Shown piece after piece: positions 44,323 to 53,249 of a stretch of 64,000 bases of DNA. Each line of letters begins with the position of its first letter. Positions within the stretch are counted from its first letter, which is position 1. This DNA is from JADJDM01 sp044352985 (lineage in GTDB: Bacteria > Bacteroidota > Bacteroidia > B-17B0 > Aurantibacillaceae), in NCBI GenBank assembly GCA_044352985.1, contig JBILCU010000013.1:42195-106194 (forward strand), written 5' to 3'. The notes under the pieces are model-generated. The model was not told the DNA's origin. It made no database searches and saw only the letters and a program-made list of their open reading frames with translations. The translations under genes were made by a program, and so were the position numbers.

Positions 44323-46371
44323 ATGAATTTTTTGTATCCTGAATTTTTATGGGCACTTTTCTCACTTGCCATTCCTGTGATTATTCACCTTTTTCATTTC
44401 AGGAAGTTTAAAAAAGTTTACTTCACCAATGTTCGGTTTTTAAAACAAATTAAAAACGAAACCGAATCAACTTCCAAAATAAAAAATTTACTGATTTTAA
44501 TTGCACGTTTGCTAGCCATTACTTGTTTGGTAGTTGCATTTGCACAACCATTTCTGCCTAAAAAAAATAATACAACAAAAACAGGAAATAAAGTGGTAAG
44601 CATTTTTATTGACAACTCTTTTAGTATGGAGGCAGAAAATAAAAACGGTTTACTTTTCGAACAGGCAAAAAATAAAGCGCGAGAAATTGCTAAAGCTTAT
44701 GCTGATGATGACAAGATTCAGTTATTAACTAATGATTTTGAAGGCAAGCATCAGCACTTATTAGCTAAGGACGAATTTTTACAAGCTATTGAAGAATTAA
44801 AAATTTCTTCATCGTCTAAAAAACTATCAGAGATTTATGCAAGACAAAACGATTTATTAAAAAGTAGTTCAACAGTGAACAAACAGAATTTTATTATTAG
44901 TGATTTTCAGGAAAATACATGTGATTTTAAAAACATAAAAAAAGATTCTTCCATTCAAACTTATTTATTGCCCATTCAAAGTAAGCAGCAGAATAATGTG
45001 TTTATAGATTCTTGTTGGTTTGATAGTCCGGTACAACAATTTGGTATGAATCAAAAATTAAATGTAAGTATTGTCAATTTATCAGAAAACTCATTGGTTA
45101 ATGCAACTTTAAAATTATTTTCAAATAACAAACTTATTGCTCCTGTTATTTTTTCTGCTGAAGCAGGATCAAAAGTAATTGTCCCGATTTCCTTTTTGCC
45201 AAAGGAAAGTGGATTCCAACAATGTAGATTAGAAATTGAAGATTCACCCGTTACTTTTGACAATCAGTTTTACTTTAGTTTTTTGGTTAAATCAAAGATT
45301 AACGTTGTTGTTGTAAATGGAAAAAACAGCAAGTCATCGGCTTATTTTTCTTCACTGATGAAAAATGATTCGCTGTTTCAGTATCATGATTTTAGTGAAG
45401 AAGGAATTGCATTCAATGAATTTAAAATCTGTGACTTTATCATTCTTAACAATATAAAGACAATTAGCAGTGGTTTACTTTCAGAAGTAAAATCTTATTT
45501 GCAAAAAGGTGGTTCTGTTTTGTTGTTTCCAAATATGGATGCAGATTTTTCTTCTTACAATCAACTATTAACAACTCTTAATTCAAACATATTCATAAGT
45601 AAAGACACTATTGATTTAAAAGTTGATAAAGTAAACTATTATCAAGGTTTGTACGAAGGAGTTTTTAATAAAAAACAAGATAATATTGATTTGCCCAAAA
45701 CCTATTCTCATTTTGTGTTTTCAAATCAAATTAAAAACAATGAAGATGTAATTCTTTCGCTTGTAAATGGAAATAAATTTCTGACTCAATATACATTGAA
45801 TAATGATGCGAAGTTTTACGTTTGCTCCTCATCATTAGAGCCAGAAACAAGCAATTTCGGTAAACATGCCTTGTTTGTACCTACAATCATAAAAATGGGG
45901 ATCAATAGTTCAACCATAAAGCCCTTATTTTATAAAACCGGAATTAATGAAGCAATAACACTGAAACAATTATCTGATGCAGAAAATGAAATTGTACACA
46001 TTGTAAACGAAACTAAAAGTGTAGATGTTATTCCTGAAATCAGAAAAGAAATTACAGGCATACAGGTATTTACTCAATCTCAAATTAACCAACACGGAAA
46101 CTACGTTATCAATTCATCTAATAAAAAGTTAGATGTAGTTTCATTTAATTATAACCGAATGGAATCATTCTTAAAAACAATTTCTCCTGAAAAAATTCAA
46201 GATGAACTTGGAAATATAAACTCAACTTTTGAAATAATTGATAGCGATAAACAATCTATGCAAAAGCTCATTCAACATGAGTTGGAAGGCACGGTTTTGT
46301 GGAAATTGTTTTTACTTTTAACTTTATTGTTCTTATTGATTGAACTTTTATTAATACGTTTTTATAAATGA
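44323..46371 (+). CDS. BatA-type (aerotolerance regulator N-terminal) membrane protein
   Basis: This 682-residue inner-membrane protein has the family start FLYPEFLWALFSLAIPVIIH followed by LFHFRKFKKVYFTNVRFLKQ. Helix 2 is at about 57-75, and a von Willebrand-like segment KVVSIFIDNSFSMEAENKNG includes a DxSxS metal site form. A long extracytoplasmic region follows with a glutamine-amidotransferase-like part (SSGLLSEVKSYLQKGGSVLL). A final helix (about 660-678) anchors the C-terminus. The BatA group was linked to aerotolerance in Bacteroides, but the molecular activity is unclear. Its stop overlaps the next start (ATGA), so it is translationally coupled to the dihydroorotase-like gene. Confidence 0.88.
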   Translation: MNFLYPEFLWALFSLAIPVIIHLFHFRKFKKVYFTNVRFLKQIKNETESTSKIKNLLILIARLLAITCLVVAFAQPFLPKKNNTTKTGNKVVSIFIDNSFSMEAENKNGLLFEQAKNKAREIAKAYADDDKIQLLTNDFEGKHQHLLAKDEFLQAIEELKISSSSKKLSEIYARQNDLLKSSSTVNKQNFIISDFQENTCDFKNIKKDSSIQTYLLPIQSKQQNNVFIDSCWFDSPVQQFGMNQKLNVSIVNLSENSLVNATLKLFSNNKLIAPVIFSAEAGSKVIVPISFLPKESGFQQCRLEIEDSPVTFDNQFYFSFLVKSKINVVVVNGKNSKSSAYFSSLMKNDSLFQYHDFSEEGIAFNEFKICDFIILNNIKTISSGLLSEVKSYLQKGGSVLLFPNMDADFSSYNQLLTTLNSNIFISKDTIDLKVDKVNYYQGLYEGVFNKKQDNIDLPKTYSHFVFSNQIKNNEDVILSLVNGNKFLTQYTLNNDAKFYVCSSSLEPETSNFGKHALFVPTIIKMGINSSTIKPLFYKTGINEAITLKQLSDAENEIVHIVNETKSVDVIPEIRKEITGIQVFTQSQINQHGNYVINSSNKKLDVVSFNYNRMESFLKTISPEKIQDELGNINSTFEIIDSDKQSMQKLIQHELEGTVLWKLFLLLTLLFLLIELLLIRFYK

Positions 46372-47639
46372 ATGTACTGATTAAATCTGCTACCGTTGTA
46401 GATAGCCGTTCTTCTTTAAATGGCAAACGCGTTGATGTTTTAATAGAGAAAGGAATAATTACACAAATTAAATCTTCAATTAAGCCCGAAAAAAATAGTA
46501 AGGTAATTGAAAGCCCTGATTTATGTATCTCTCCTGGATGGATGGATATGCAAGCCCGTTTTTGTGATCCAGGATTAGAGCATAAAGAAGATTTAGATAG
46601 TGGATTAAAAGCGGCTTCTGCTGGTGGATTTACTGCAGTTTGTGTAATGCCATCAACAGAACCACCCCTTCATGGTAAATCACAAATAGAATACGTGATA
46701 AATAAAACTAAACTAAATCCTGTAGACGTTTTTCCGGTGGGCTGCTTAACGGTTGATAGAGCAGGAAAAGACATGGCTGAATTTCATGATATGAAATGTG
46801 CAGGTGCTATTGCGTTTAGCGATGATAAAAGAAATATTAAAGAAGCCGGGTTGCTGATGCGAATACAGCAATATGCTAAAAACACCAATGCATTCATCAT
46901 CACGCATTGCGAAGATGCTAGCATTAGTTCTGGCGGACAAATGCATGAAGGTGAAACTTCTACACGAATTGGTTTAAAAGGCATTCCGGCTCTTGCAGAG
47001 GAACTGATGCTTGAGCGTAATTTAAAAATTACGGCATTTACCAACGCTCAACTGCATGTTTCTTGTGTTTCTACAAAACAAAGTATAGAGCTTATTAAAA
47101 AAGCAAAACAAGAGGGCTTGCAAGTAAGCTGCGGCATTGCAGCTCATCAGCTTTTACTAGATGATTCCAAGCTTGCAGAATTTGATGCTAACTATAAAGT
47201 TAATCCTCCGCTACGCTCAAAAGAGGATATTGAAGCTTTTAAAAAAGGATTGCTAAATAATACTATTGATGTAATTGTAAGCGATCATACACCTGAAGAT
47301 ATTGAAAGCAAAGATTTAGAATTTGATTTGGCAAGGTTTGGAATGATAGGTTTAGAAACCGCATTTGCAGTAGCTAACACCGCTTGTTATTCAAAACTAA
47401 AAATAGATCAATTGATAGATAAAATGTGCCATAACCCAAGAACACTTTTAGGAATTCCTGTTCCATATCTAAAAGAAGGAGAAAAAGCAAACATCACACT
47501 TTTTGATCCCTCTCTTGAATGGACATTGAAAAAGCAAGACATTCATTCGAAATCAAAAAATACACCTTTTATTGGTCAAAAATTAAAAGGAAAAATTATT
47601 GGTATACTTAATAAAAATGAATTAATACTGAATAAATAA
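46368..47639 (+). CDS. Dihydroorotase-like protein with degenerate metal site
   Basis: This 423-residue amidohydrolase-fold protein is closest to PyrC (type I dihydroorotase) but has lost key metal ligands. The usual HxHxR is replaced by Q62-A-R64-F-C66 in SPGWMDMQARFCDPG. The usual HVST-preceding histidine is a cysteine in LHVSCVSTKQS. The site SDHTPEDIESK keeps D and the first H only, and HCED is kept. It matches my memory of the Bacteroidota dihydroorotase relatives with the same loss, so the degeneration is family-wide and ancient. It probably does not hydrolyse carbamoyl-aspartate and may be a structural partner of aspartate transcarbamoylase, as for known pseudo-dihydroorotases. The start overlaps the BatA-like gene by four bases. 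Confidence 0.88.
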   Translation: MNVLIKSATVVDSRSSLNGKRVDVLIEKGIITQIKSSIKPEKNSKVIESPDLCISPGWMDMQARFCDPGLEHKEDLDSGLKAASAGGFTAVCVMPSTEPPLHGKSQIEYVINKTKLNPVDVFPVGCLTVDRAGKDMAEFHDMKCAGAIAFSDDKRNIKEAGLLMRIQQYAKNTNAFIITHCEDASISSGGQMHEGETSTRIGLKGIPALAEELMLERNLKITAFTNAQLHVSCVSTKQSIELIKKAKQEGLQVSCGIAAHQLLLDDSKLAEFDANYKVNPPLRSKEDIEAFKKGLLNNTIDVIVSDHTPEDIESKDLEFDLARFGMIGLETAFAVANTACYSKLKIDQLIDKMCHNPRTLLGIPVPYLKEGEKANITLFDPSLEWTLKKQDIHSKSKNTPFIGQKLKGKIIGILNKNELILNK

Positions 47640-47660
47640 TTCAAATTAGTTTCCACACTT

Positions 47661-48791
47661 TTGGGCAGAAAATTAAAAATACTCGACTGGTATATTCTCA
47701 AACGATTTTTGGGGACCTACCTTTTATCGAATATTCTTATCATTACCATCATTATCATTTTTGACATCTCTGAAAAAATTGATAATTTTTTATATGCTTC
47801 ATTAAATGAAATTGTTTATGATTATTACCTCAATTTCATTCCTTTTTTTCTCAATTTATTGAGCCCAATGTTTACTTTTATTGCTGTGATTTTTTTTACT
47901 TCACGTTTGGCCGCAAAGTATGAAACAGTAGCTATTTTAAGTAGCGGAGTAAGTTATCGCAGGTTTTTGCGACCATACATAATTGGTGCAGCAATGATTG
48001 CTTTTACATCATTATTATTGAGCCATTACGCTATACCCAATGCAAGTAAAGTTAGGCAAGCATTTGAAGATAAATACGTAAACAATACATACCAAAGTAA
48101 AGACAATAACATTCATCGCCAAATTAATCCCGGAGAATTTATTTATTTAGAAAGCTTTAATAACTATGAAAAAAAAGGATATAAATTTTCACTGGAAAAA
48201 ACAAATAATGGGAAATTAATTTACATGCTAACTGCAGATATGATTAAGTGGGATAGCATAAATAGTAATTGGATTGCTATTAATTATCATGAACGAAAAA
48301 TTCCTGATTTAGAATTGTCAAAACTTAAAAAAAATAAAATAGGAAATACAAGTAAATATGAAGAGCAATTGGTGTTTGGGAATGAAAAAAAATTAAACAT
48401 TAATTTTTATCCAAAAGAATTAGGAAGATTAGAAAGTAAAGTGGATGTAATGACTTACCCTGAGTTAAAACAGTTTATAAAAAAAGAAAAAGATAAAGGA
48501 AGTAGTGGTGTTGAACGTTTTGAAGTAGAAAATTATAAACGAACAGCGATTCCTTTTTCAACTTTTATTCTTACCATAATCGGAGTATGTTTATCATCAC
48601 GCAAAATTAGAGGCGGTATAGGCATGCACTTAGCTTTAGGTTTATTATTAGCAGCCTCTTACGAGTTGTTTCTTCATGTATCTTCCATATTTGCAATAAA
48701 CGGCATGTTGCCACCAATTGCTGCTGTTTGGTTACCTAATGTTGTATACGGGTTTATTGCTTTATACTTGTATAAAACAGCACAGAAATAA
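47661..48791 (+). CDS. LptF/LptG-family lipopolysaccharide export permease
   Basis: This 376-residue inner-membrane protein of the YjgP/YjgQ family pairs with LptB and its sister to extract lipopolysaccharide from the inner membrane. Evidence: LKILDWYILKRFLGTYLLS at the start, about three helices before residue 120, a beta-jellyroll periplasmic region, then three helices from about 295 including FSTFILTIIGVCLSSRKIRG and GGIGMHLALGLLLAASYELF. The frame has no ATG near the start, and TTG 47661 is the only reasonable choice. The sister permease is not in the window. It lies 21 bases after the dihydroorotase-like gene. Confidence 0.92.
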   Translation: MGRKLKILDWYILKRFLGTYLLSNILIITIIIIFDISEKIDNFLYASLNEIVYDYYLNFIPFFLNLLSPMFTFIAVIFFTSRLAAKYETVAILSSGVSYRRFLRPYIIGAAMIAFTSLLLSHYAIPNASKVRQAFEDKYVNNTYQSKDNNIHRQINPGEFIYLESFNNYEKKGYKFSLEKTNNGKLIYMLTADMIKWDSINSNWIAINYHERKIPDLELSKLKKNKIGNTSKYEEQLVFGNEKKLNINFYPKELGRLESKVDVMTYPELKQFIKKEKDKGSSGVERFEVENYKRTAIPFSTFILTIIGVCLSSRKIRGGIGMHLALGLLLAASYELFLHVSSIFAINGMLPPIAAVWLPNVVYGFIALYLYKTAQK

Positions 48792-48809
48792 AATTTAAAT
48801 ACATTTAAA

Positions 48810-49322
48810 ATGGCACTCATAAAATCAGTAAACGGAATTTCTCCACAATTTGGTAATAATTGTTTTTTAGCTGAAAACTCAACAATTGTTGGGGATGTAA
48901 TAGCAGGTGATGATTGTAGCATATGGTTTAATGCTGTTGTTAGAGGAGATGTAAATTCCATTCGAATAGGAAATAAAGTAAATATACAGGATGGAGCTGT
49001 TTTACATTGCACTTATCAAAAAACGAAATTGAATTTAGGCAACAATGTTTCTGTTGGGCACAATGCAATAGTTCATGGCTGCACCATTCATGATAATGTG
49101 TTAGTAGGTATGGGTGCAATTATCATGGATAATGTGGAGATTGGCTCTAATACTATTATAGCAGCAGGTGCAGTAGTTTTAGAAGGAACAAAAGTTGAAA
49201 GCGGCAGTGTATATGCTGGTATACCGGCAAAAAAAGTAAAAGATATTAATCAGGAATTGGTAAATGGAGAAATAAATAGAATAGCAGAAAATTATTTGAT
49301 GTATTCATCCTGGTTTAAATAA
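48810..49322 (+). CDS. Gamma-carbonic anhydrase family protein
   Basis: This 170-residue left-handed beta-helix protein of the gamma-carbonic anhydrase group (YrdA/PaaY type) forms trimers that bind a metal at subunit interfaces. Ligand histidines are visible in GAVLHCTYQKTK and VSVGHNAIVHGCTIHDN. Members hydrate CO2 or have no shown activity, so the label is family-level. Hexapeptide turns run from about residue 15 to 145, and a C-terminal helix closes the fold. It follows the LptF/G gene by 18 bases. Confidence 0.93.
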   Translation: MALIKSVNGISPQFGNNCFLAENSTIVGDVIAGDDCSIWFNAVVRGDVNSIRIGNKVNIQDGAVLHCTYQKTKLNLGNNVSVGHNAIVHGCTIHDNVLVGMGAIIMDNVEIGSNTIIAAGAVVLEGTKVESGSVYAGIPAKKVKDINQELVNGEINRIAENYLMYSSWFK

Positions 49323-49396
49323 CTTTAAAGTGTCAAAAAATCAAAAATTAAATAAATTAACCTAAATCATGCTATTACTAATAATAGGTAATTGTG

Positions 49397-49404
49397 TAAT
49401 TTTG
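49397..49404 (+). promoter_or_regulatory. -7 promoter box of the Mrp/ApbC-nifU operon
   Basis: TAATTTTG is an exact TAnnTTTG match, 16 bases before the ATG at 49421. Confidence 0.5.
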
Positions 49405-49420
49405 AATAAATAACGAAAAC

Positions 49421-50515
49421 ATGGCAATCACAAAGGAACAAGTAATTGATGCGTTGAAATATGTGGATGATCCTGATTTGAAAAAGGATTTAGTAACTCT
49501 TGGAATGGTAAAGGATGTAGAAGTAAATGGTAAAGAAGTTTCTTTTACTGTCGTACTTACAACACCTGCATGTCCAATGAAAGACATGATTCAAAAGGCA
49601 TGTGAAAATGCAATTTTACATTTTGTAGATAAAGAAGCAATTGTAAAAGTGACTATGACTGCGAACGTGCAGGGTAAAAAACAGGAAAATTCTAATGCGC
49701 TTTCGGGGGTTAAAAATATTATTGCTGTAGCATCAGGTAAAGGTGGTGTTGGAAAAAGCACAGTAACAGCAAACTTGGCAATGGCTTTAATTCAGCAGGG
49801 AGCAAGGGTAGGTATTGTTGATGCAGATGTTTATGGTCCTTCCATGCCAATTATGTTTGATGCAGTTCATGAACGGCCATTAGTTCAGGAGATTGAAGGG
49901 CAAAATAAAATTATACCTGTTGATTGTTACGGAGTAAAATTATTATCAATCGGTTTTTTTGCAGACATTAATCAAGCAGTAGCTTGGCGTGGGCCAATTG
50001 CTACAAGAGCATTGCAGCAATTGTTCAATGATGCGTACTGGGGTGAATTGGATTATTTATTAGTAGATCTTCCTCCGGGTACCGGAGATATACACTTAAC
50101 TCTGGCCACTTCCATACCAATAACTGGTGCTGTAATTGTTACAACGCCACAACAAGTTGCCATTGCCGACGCTCGTAAAGGTCTTGCATTCTTTAAAAAT
50201 AACAATATCAATATCCCTGTTTTAGGTATCGTTGAAAATATGAGTTGGTTTACGCCGGCTGAATTGCCCGAAAACAAATACTTTATTTTTGGAGAAGGAG
50301 GTGCAGAACAATTGGCCCAAGAATTTGAAACAGAAGTGTTGGGCAAATTACCTTTGGTACAAAGTATAAGAGAAGCTGCTGATGCTGGTCGACCGGCAGT
50401 TTTACAGCAAACAACACCACAGGCAATAGCATTTACTGAACTGGCTCAAAAAGTTGCGCAAAAAATAGCTATTCAATTTGCATCACAATTACAAACAGAA
50501 GAAATTAAAAATTAA
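49421..50515 (+). CDS. Mrp/ApbC-family P-loop ATPase with MIP18-type domain
   Basis: This 364-residue cytosolic protein is a carrier for iron-sulfur cluster transfer. The N-terminal MIP18/DUF59 domain (about 1-80) has VVLTTPACPMKDMIQKAC. The Mrp P-loop domain (about 100-360) has VASGKGGVGKSTVTANLA, DADVYGPSMPIMFDA and LLVDLPPGTGDIHLTLA. The usual C-terminal CxxC, which bridges the cluster in ApbC, is missing: the stretch reads ENMSWFTPAELPENKYFIFG. I recall the same in other Bacteroidota proteins. It sits 17 bases upstream of the NifU-type gene, so joint Fe-S maturation is likely. Confidence 0.93.
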   Translation: MAITKEQVIDALKYVDDPDLKKDLVTLGMVKDVEVNGKEVSFTVVLTTPACPMKDMIQKACENAILHFVDKEAIVKVTMTANVQGKKQENSNALSGVKNIIAVASGKGGVGKSTVTANLAMALIQQGARVGIVDADVYGPSMPIMFDAVHERPLVQEIEGQNKIIPVDCYGVKLLSIGFFADINQAVAWRGPIATRALQQLFNDAYWGELDYLLVDLPPGTGDIHLTLATSIPITGAVIVTTPQQVAIADARKGLAFFKNNNINIPVLGIVENMSWFTPAELPENKYFIFGEGGAEQLAQEFETEVLGKLPLVQSIREAADAGRPAVLQQTTPQAIAFTELAQKVAQKIAIQFASQLQTEEIKN

Positions 50516-50532
50516 TCACGTTATTTATCATG

Positions 50533-50769
50533 ATGACAGAATTAAAATCAAAAGTTGAAGAAGCATTGGATAGTATTCGCCCCTATTTGGAGGCAGACGG
50601 GGGTAATGTGCAGCTTATTGAACTTACAGAAGATTTTACAGTAAAAGTTGAGCTTTTAGGCGCTTGTAAAAGTTGTAGCATGAGTACAATGACTATGAAA
50701 GCTGGGATTGAAGAAACCATCAAGCGTTCTGTTCCACAAATAAAATCAGTAGTTTCAATCAGTAATTAA
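50533..50769 (+). CDS. NifU-like C-terminal domain Fe-S scaffold
   Basis: This 78-residue protein consists of the NifU C-terminal (Nfu) domain. It has SIRPYLEADGGNVQLIEL and the cluster-binding CxxC in LLGACKSCSMSTMTMKAG. Nfu proteins assemble or carry [4Fe-4S] clusters to target enzymes. An ATG pair at 50530/50533 allows a one-residue alternative. The gene follows the Mrp/ApbC gene by 17 bases, which supports work in the same pathway. Confidence 0.95.
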   Translation: MTELKSKVEEALDSIRPYLEADGGNVQLIELTEDFTVKVELLGACKSCSMSTMTMKAGIEETIKRSVPQIKSVVSISN

Positions 50770-50774
50770 ATCTT

Positions 50775-51476
50775 ATGTTGAAAACCTTTTTTTACATCAT
50801 ACTACTTTTAACTTTATATAGCACTTGTCTAAGCGCTCAAGCTTCTAAAAAAGTTAAAATAAAACTAGATAATAAAAATTTGGAAGGTAATTTTAAATTG
50901 TGGTTTTATGTAAAAGTACAACATACTGATACAAGTTTTTTTCATCAACTCAATCAAAAAAACGAAGTTTTAAATCTTACTAAAAAAGGAAAATATACCT
51001 TTACTTTTTATTCCATATTTGGAGATCAATACATAAAACAACTTGAGTTAACAGATAAAAATAATTATACCTTATCTGTTTCCGGATTAAATAAATATTT
51101 TAAAAAACAAGCTAAAACAACATTATTTTCAGAGCAAGTAAAACCCGGAGACACCTTATTTGTTTTGTATTTTAAAAATGGACCGGACATGCAATATGAA
51201 AAATTAGGCATTACCTGTTTGCCTGATAAAAGATACAAAGCAATGCTTTTTAAAGGATTTACAGAGGAAGTATTTATGGATTATACGGTAAAGGAAAGCG
51301 AATTTTCAATTGTAACAATTGCTGAAAAAGCAGTGAAGCAACAAACGGGCGATTGTAAAACCGATTTTTATTGTTTTGGATTAAGAAAAAAATTCTACAT
51401 CATTTCAGATCCTTCTTGCAATTATCCTGTAATTGATAAAATTAAAATGAGATTATTTATCGTTGAAGGAAGATGA
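50775..51476 (+). CDS. Exported protein of unknown function
   Basis: This 233-residue protein begins with a signal peptide (KTFFYIILLLTLYSTCLSAQ). The rest is strand-rich with charged stretches (KLWFYVKVQHTDTSFFHQLN, VKPGDTLFVLYFKNGPDMQY). Two cysteines in GDCKTDFYCFGLRKKFY and one in SDPSCNYPVIDKIK could form disulfides. I do not recognise the family. It starts six bases after the nifU gene and its stop overlaps the next start (ATGA), so it belongs to the same operon without an obvious functional link to Fe-S assembly. Confidence 0.8.
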   Translation: MLKTFFYIILLLTLYSTCLSAQASKKVKIKLDNKNLEGNFKLWFYVKVQHTDTSFFHQLNQKNEVLNLTKKGKYTFTFYSIFGDQYIKQLELTDKNNYTLSVSGLNKYFKKQAKTTLFSEQVKPGDTLFVLYFKNGPDMQYEKLGITCLPDKRYKAMLFKGFTEEVFMDYTVKESEFSIVTIAEKAVKQQTGDCKTDFYCFGLRKKFYIISDPSCNYPVIDKIKMRLFIVEGR

Positions 51477-51799
51477 TGAAACTATTTTTTTTACTTCTAT
51501 CTATAGCATTTCTATTTACTTACTGTAACAAGACTGAGAAGGAAGCTCCCAAAAACATAATCGGTAAAGAAAAAATGACGTTAATGCTTACTGATTTATG
51601 TTTAATGGAAGGTGCAATAAATATTGCTAACATACCGGGAATACATCAAAATCCACAAGCATTAAAGTTTAATGTATACAAACAACATAATGTTTCCAGA
51701 ACGCAATTTGATTCCAGCCTAATGTATTATTGCAATCAAATGGAAGAATTCCGTGAGATACAGGCAAATGTTCTTGAGGAATTAAATCGAAAAAAATAA
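51473..51799 (+). CDS. DUF4296 lipoprotein
   Basis: This 108-residue Bacteroidota-specific lipoprotein has the signal LLSIAFLFTYCNKTEKE with the lipid-modified cysteine before NKTE. The body, with IIGKEKMTLMLTDLCLMEGA and further to YYCNQMEEFREIQANVLEEL, matches DUF4296. The family often sits near dihydroorotase-like genes, and a dihydroorotase-like gene lies 3.8 kb upstream here. The start codon overlaps the upstream stop. Function is unknown. Confidence 0.85.
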   Translation: MMKLFFLLLSIAFLFTYCNKTEKEAPKNIIGKEKMTLMLTDLCLMEGAINIANIPGIHQNPQALKFNVYKQHNVSRTQFDSSLMYYCNQMEEFREIQANVLEELNRKK

Positions 51800-51880
51800 T
51801 TTTAATAAATTTATCGAGCTGCTCTAAAATTGTTTGGCAAGTATATAGTAGCGTGAAGATTAACGTTAGCAGCAAGCATT

Positions 51881-52080
51881 ATGACGTACAAACTTTTAGA
51901 CAAAATACCATTATCAGGAACAACTTCTGAGTATTTTTTTGGTAATCACCAAGAACAAGTAGCATGGTTTAGTTTAACGACAAGAATGAGTTGTGGTTTG
52001 GCGTTTTCGAATTAGGCAAATTAATCACTCCAAAAATTAAAGTTCAATTTCTCCCTGACCAAATTAACGTGCTGACATAA
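51881..52080 (+). pseudogene. Frameshifted remnant of an unknown coding sequence
   Basis: Two adjacent readable frames look like halves of one peptide. Frame one, from ATG 51881, gives KLLDKIPLSGTTSEYFFGNH followed by QEQVAWFS. Frame two takes over at about 51973 and gives NDKNELWFGVFELGKLITPK and ends at TAA 52078. The switch near 51970-51976 implies a small indel. The composition and the aromatic-rich content look like real protein, but I cannot name it. The rest of the 312-base gap between 51799 and 52112 has no other feature I could see. Confidence 0.35.
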
Positions 52081-52111
52081 GAAAAAAGTAATTTATTTGT
52101 AAATTAATGAA

Positions 52112-52993
52112 ATGAAGTCTTTGTCACTTTTCTTTTTTTTATTTTCGTTCTGCTTGGCATATTCACAGGTGGTCGATTATGATGGAAATACGTATGATAC
52201 AGTTGTCATAGGGAATCAGGTGTGGTTAAAACAAAACATGAAATCAACTCACTATGCCGACGGCTTACCAGTTAATCCATCAAAAATGTTCGATTATAAT
52301 AATAATCCAGCTTTAGGTTCAATATATGGGAAACTATATACTTATAGCGCAGTTATGCACGATTCACTTGTATCCGTTCACCAAGGTATTTGTCCAAATG
52401 AATACCATGTTGCAAGTGATCTTGATTGGTTAGTTTTAGAGTACTTTTTAGGGGGCGACACAATTGCTGGTTCTAAAATAAAAGATACGATTTTATGGGA
52501 TATACCTAATGCTGCGACAAACAGTTCAGGGTTTTCTGCCTTACCGGGAGGTGTCTGGACTCTTAATTCTGGGTTTGTCTTGCTTGGTTCATATGCATGG
52601 TTTTGGGCGGGTGGGAGCAATGCCAGTTATAACCGCTACTTGATTAGCGATAATGGTAGACTATTTACTTTTGGTTCACCTACTAATGGAGAGGCAAATG
52701 CCTATTCATGTCGCTGCATCAGAAATCTTCCCGTTTTACTTGAGGAAACCGAAAGATCTCAAAAAGTATCGGTTTACCCAAATCCTGCAACAGATAAAAT
52801 TTATGTTGAGCAAAAAGATAAGAGCTTAAAAATAACTGATGTTACATTAATCGACGTTTACGGAACGAAAAATAAAACATTAATGAATGAAAAAAATGAA
52901 ATTGATGTAATTGAACTCCCAGCAGGTATTTACTTTTTAGAGCTCAAAACGAATGTGGGAACTCTTGTAAAAAAGATAATTGTACAGCGTTAA
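52112..52993 (+). CDS. FISUMP-domain secreted protein with T9SS type A sorting domain
   Basis: This 293-residue exported protein has a signal peptide (KSLSLFFFLFSFCLAYSQ). The Fibrobacter succinogenes major paralogous (FISUMP) domain starts with DYDGNTYDTVVIGNQVWLKQ and NMKSTHYADG and goes on to AYSCRCIRNLP near residue 212. The last 80 residues (VSVYPNPATDKIYVEQKDKS, LPAGIYFLELKTNVG) are a T9SS type A sorting domain. FISUMP proteins are exported and of unclear role. The gene stands alone after the frameshifted remnant. The 256-base gap after it holds nothing clear. Confidence 0.9.
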   Translation: MKSLSLFFFLFSFCLAYSQVVDYDGNTYDTVVIGNQVWLKQNMKSTHYADGLPVNPSKMFDYNNNPALGSIYGKLYTYSAVMHDSLVSVHQGICPNEYHVASDLDWLVLEYFLGGDTIAGSKIKDTILWDIPNAATNSSGFSALPGGVWTLNSGFVLLGSYAWFWAGGSNASYNRYLISDNGRLFTFGSPTNGEANAYSCRCIRNLPVLLEETERSQKVSVYPNPATDKIYVEQKDKSLKITDVTLIDVYGTKNKTLMNEKNEIDVIELPAGIYFLELKTNVGTLVKKIIVQR

Positions 52994-53249
52994 TATTATT
53001 TTTATTTGATCTCCAACCGTGCTTTCTTAATTCTCCTAGCAGTTGTAAATTTACAAAGTAAACCACTCTTAAAAAATAAACCAGTGGTAAACACTTATCT
53101 AAAAAGAAAAATACTCTTTAGTTTATAAAATATTTTAACAAGTCTAAAACTACAATTAACAAATTAGATTAACCTTTTTTATAAGCACTATTTCGATAAA
53201 TCTTTCAATTTTAGTTTTATCTTTATTTCCTTAATTAAAGCAAAAAAGA

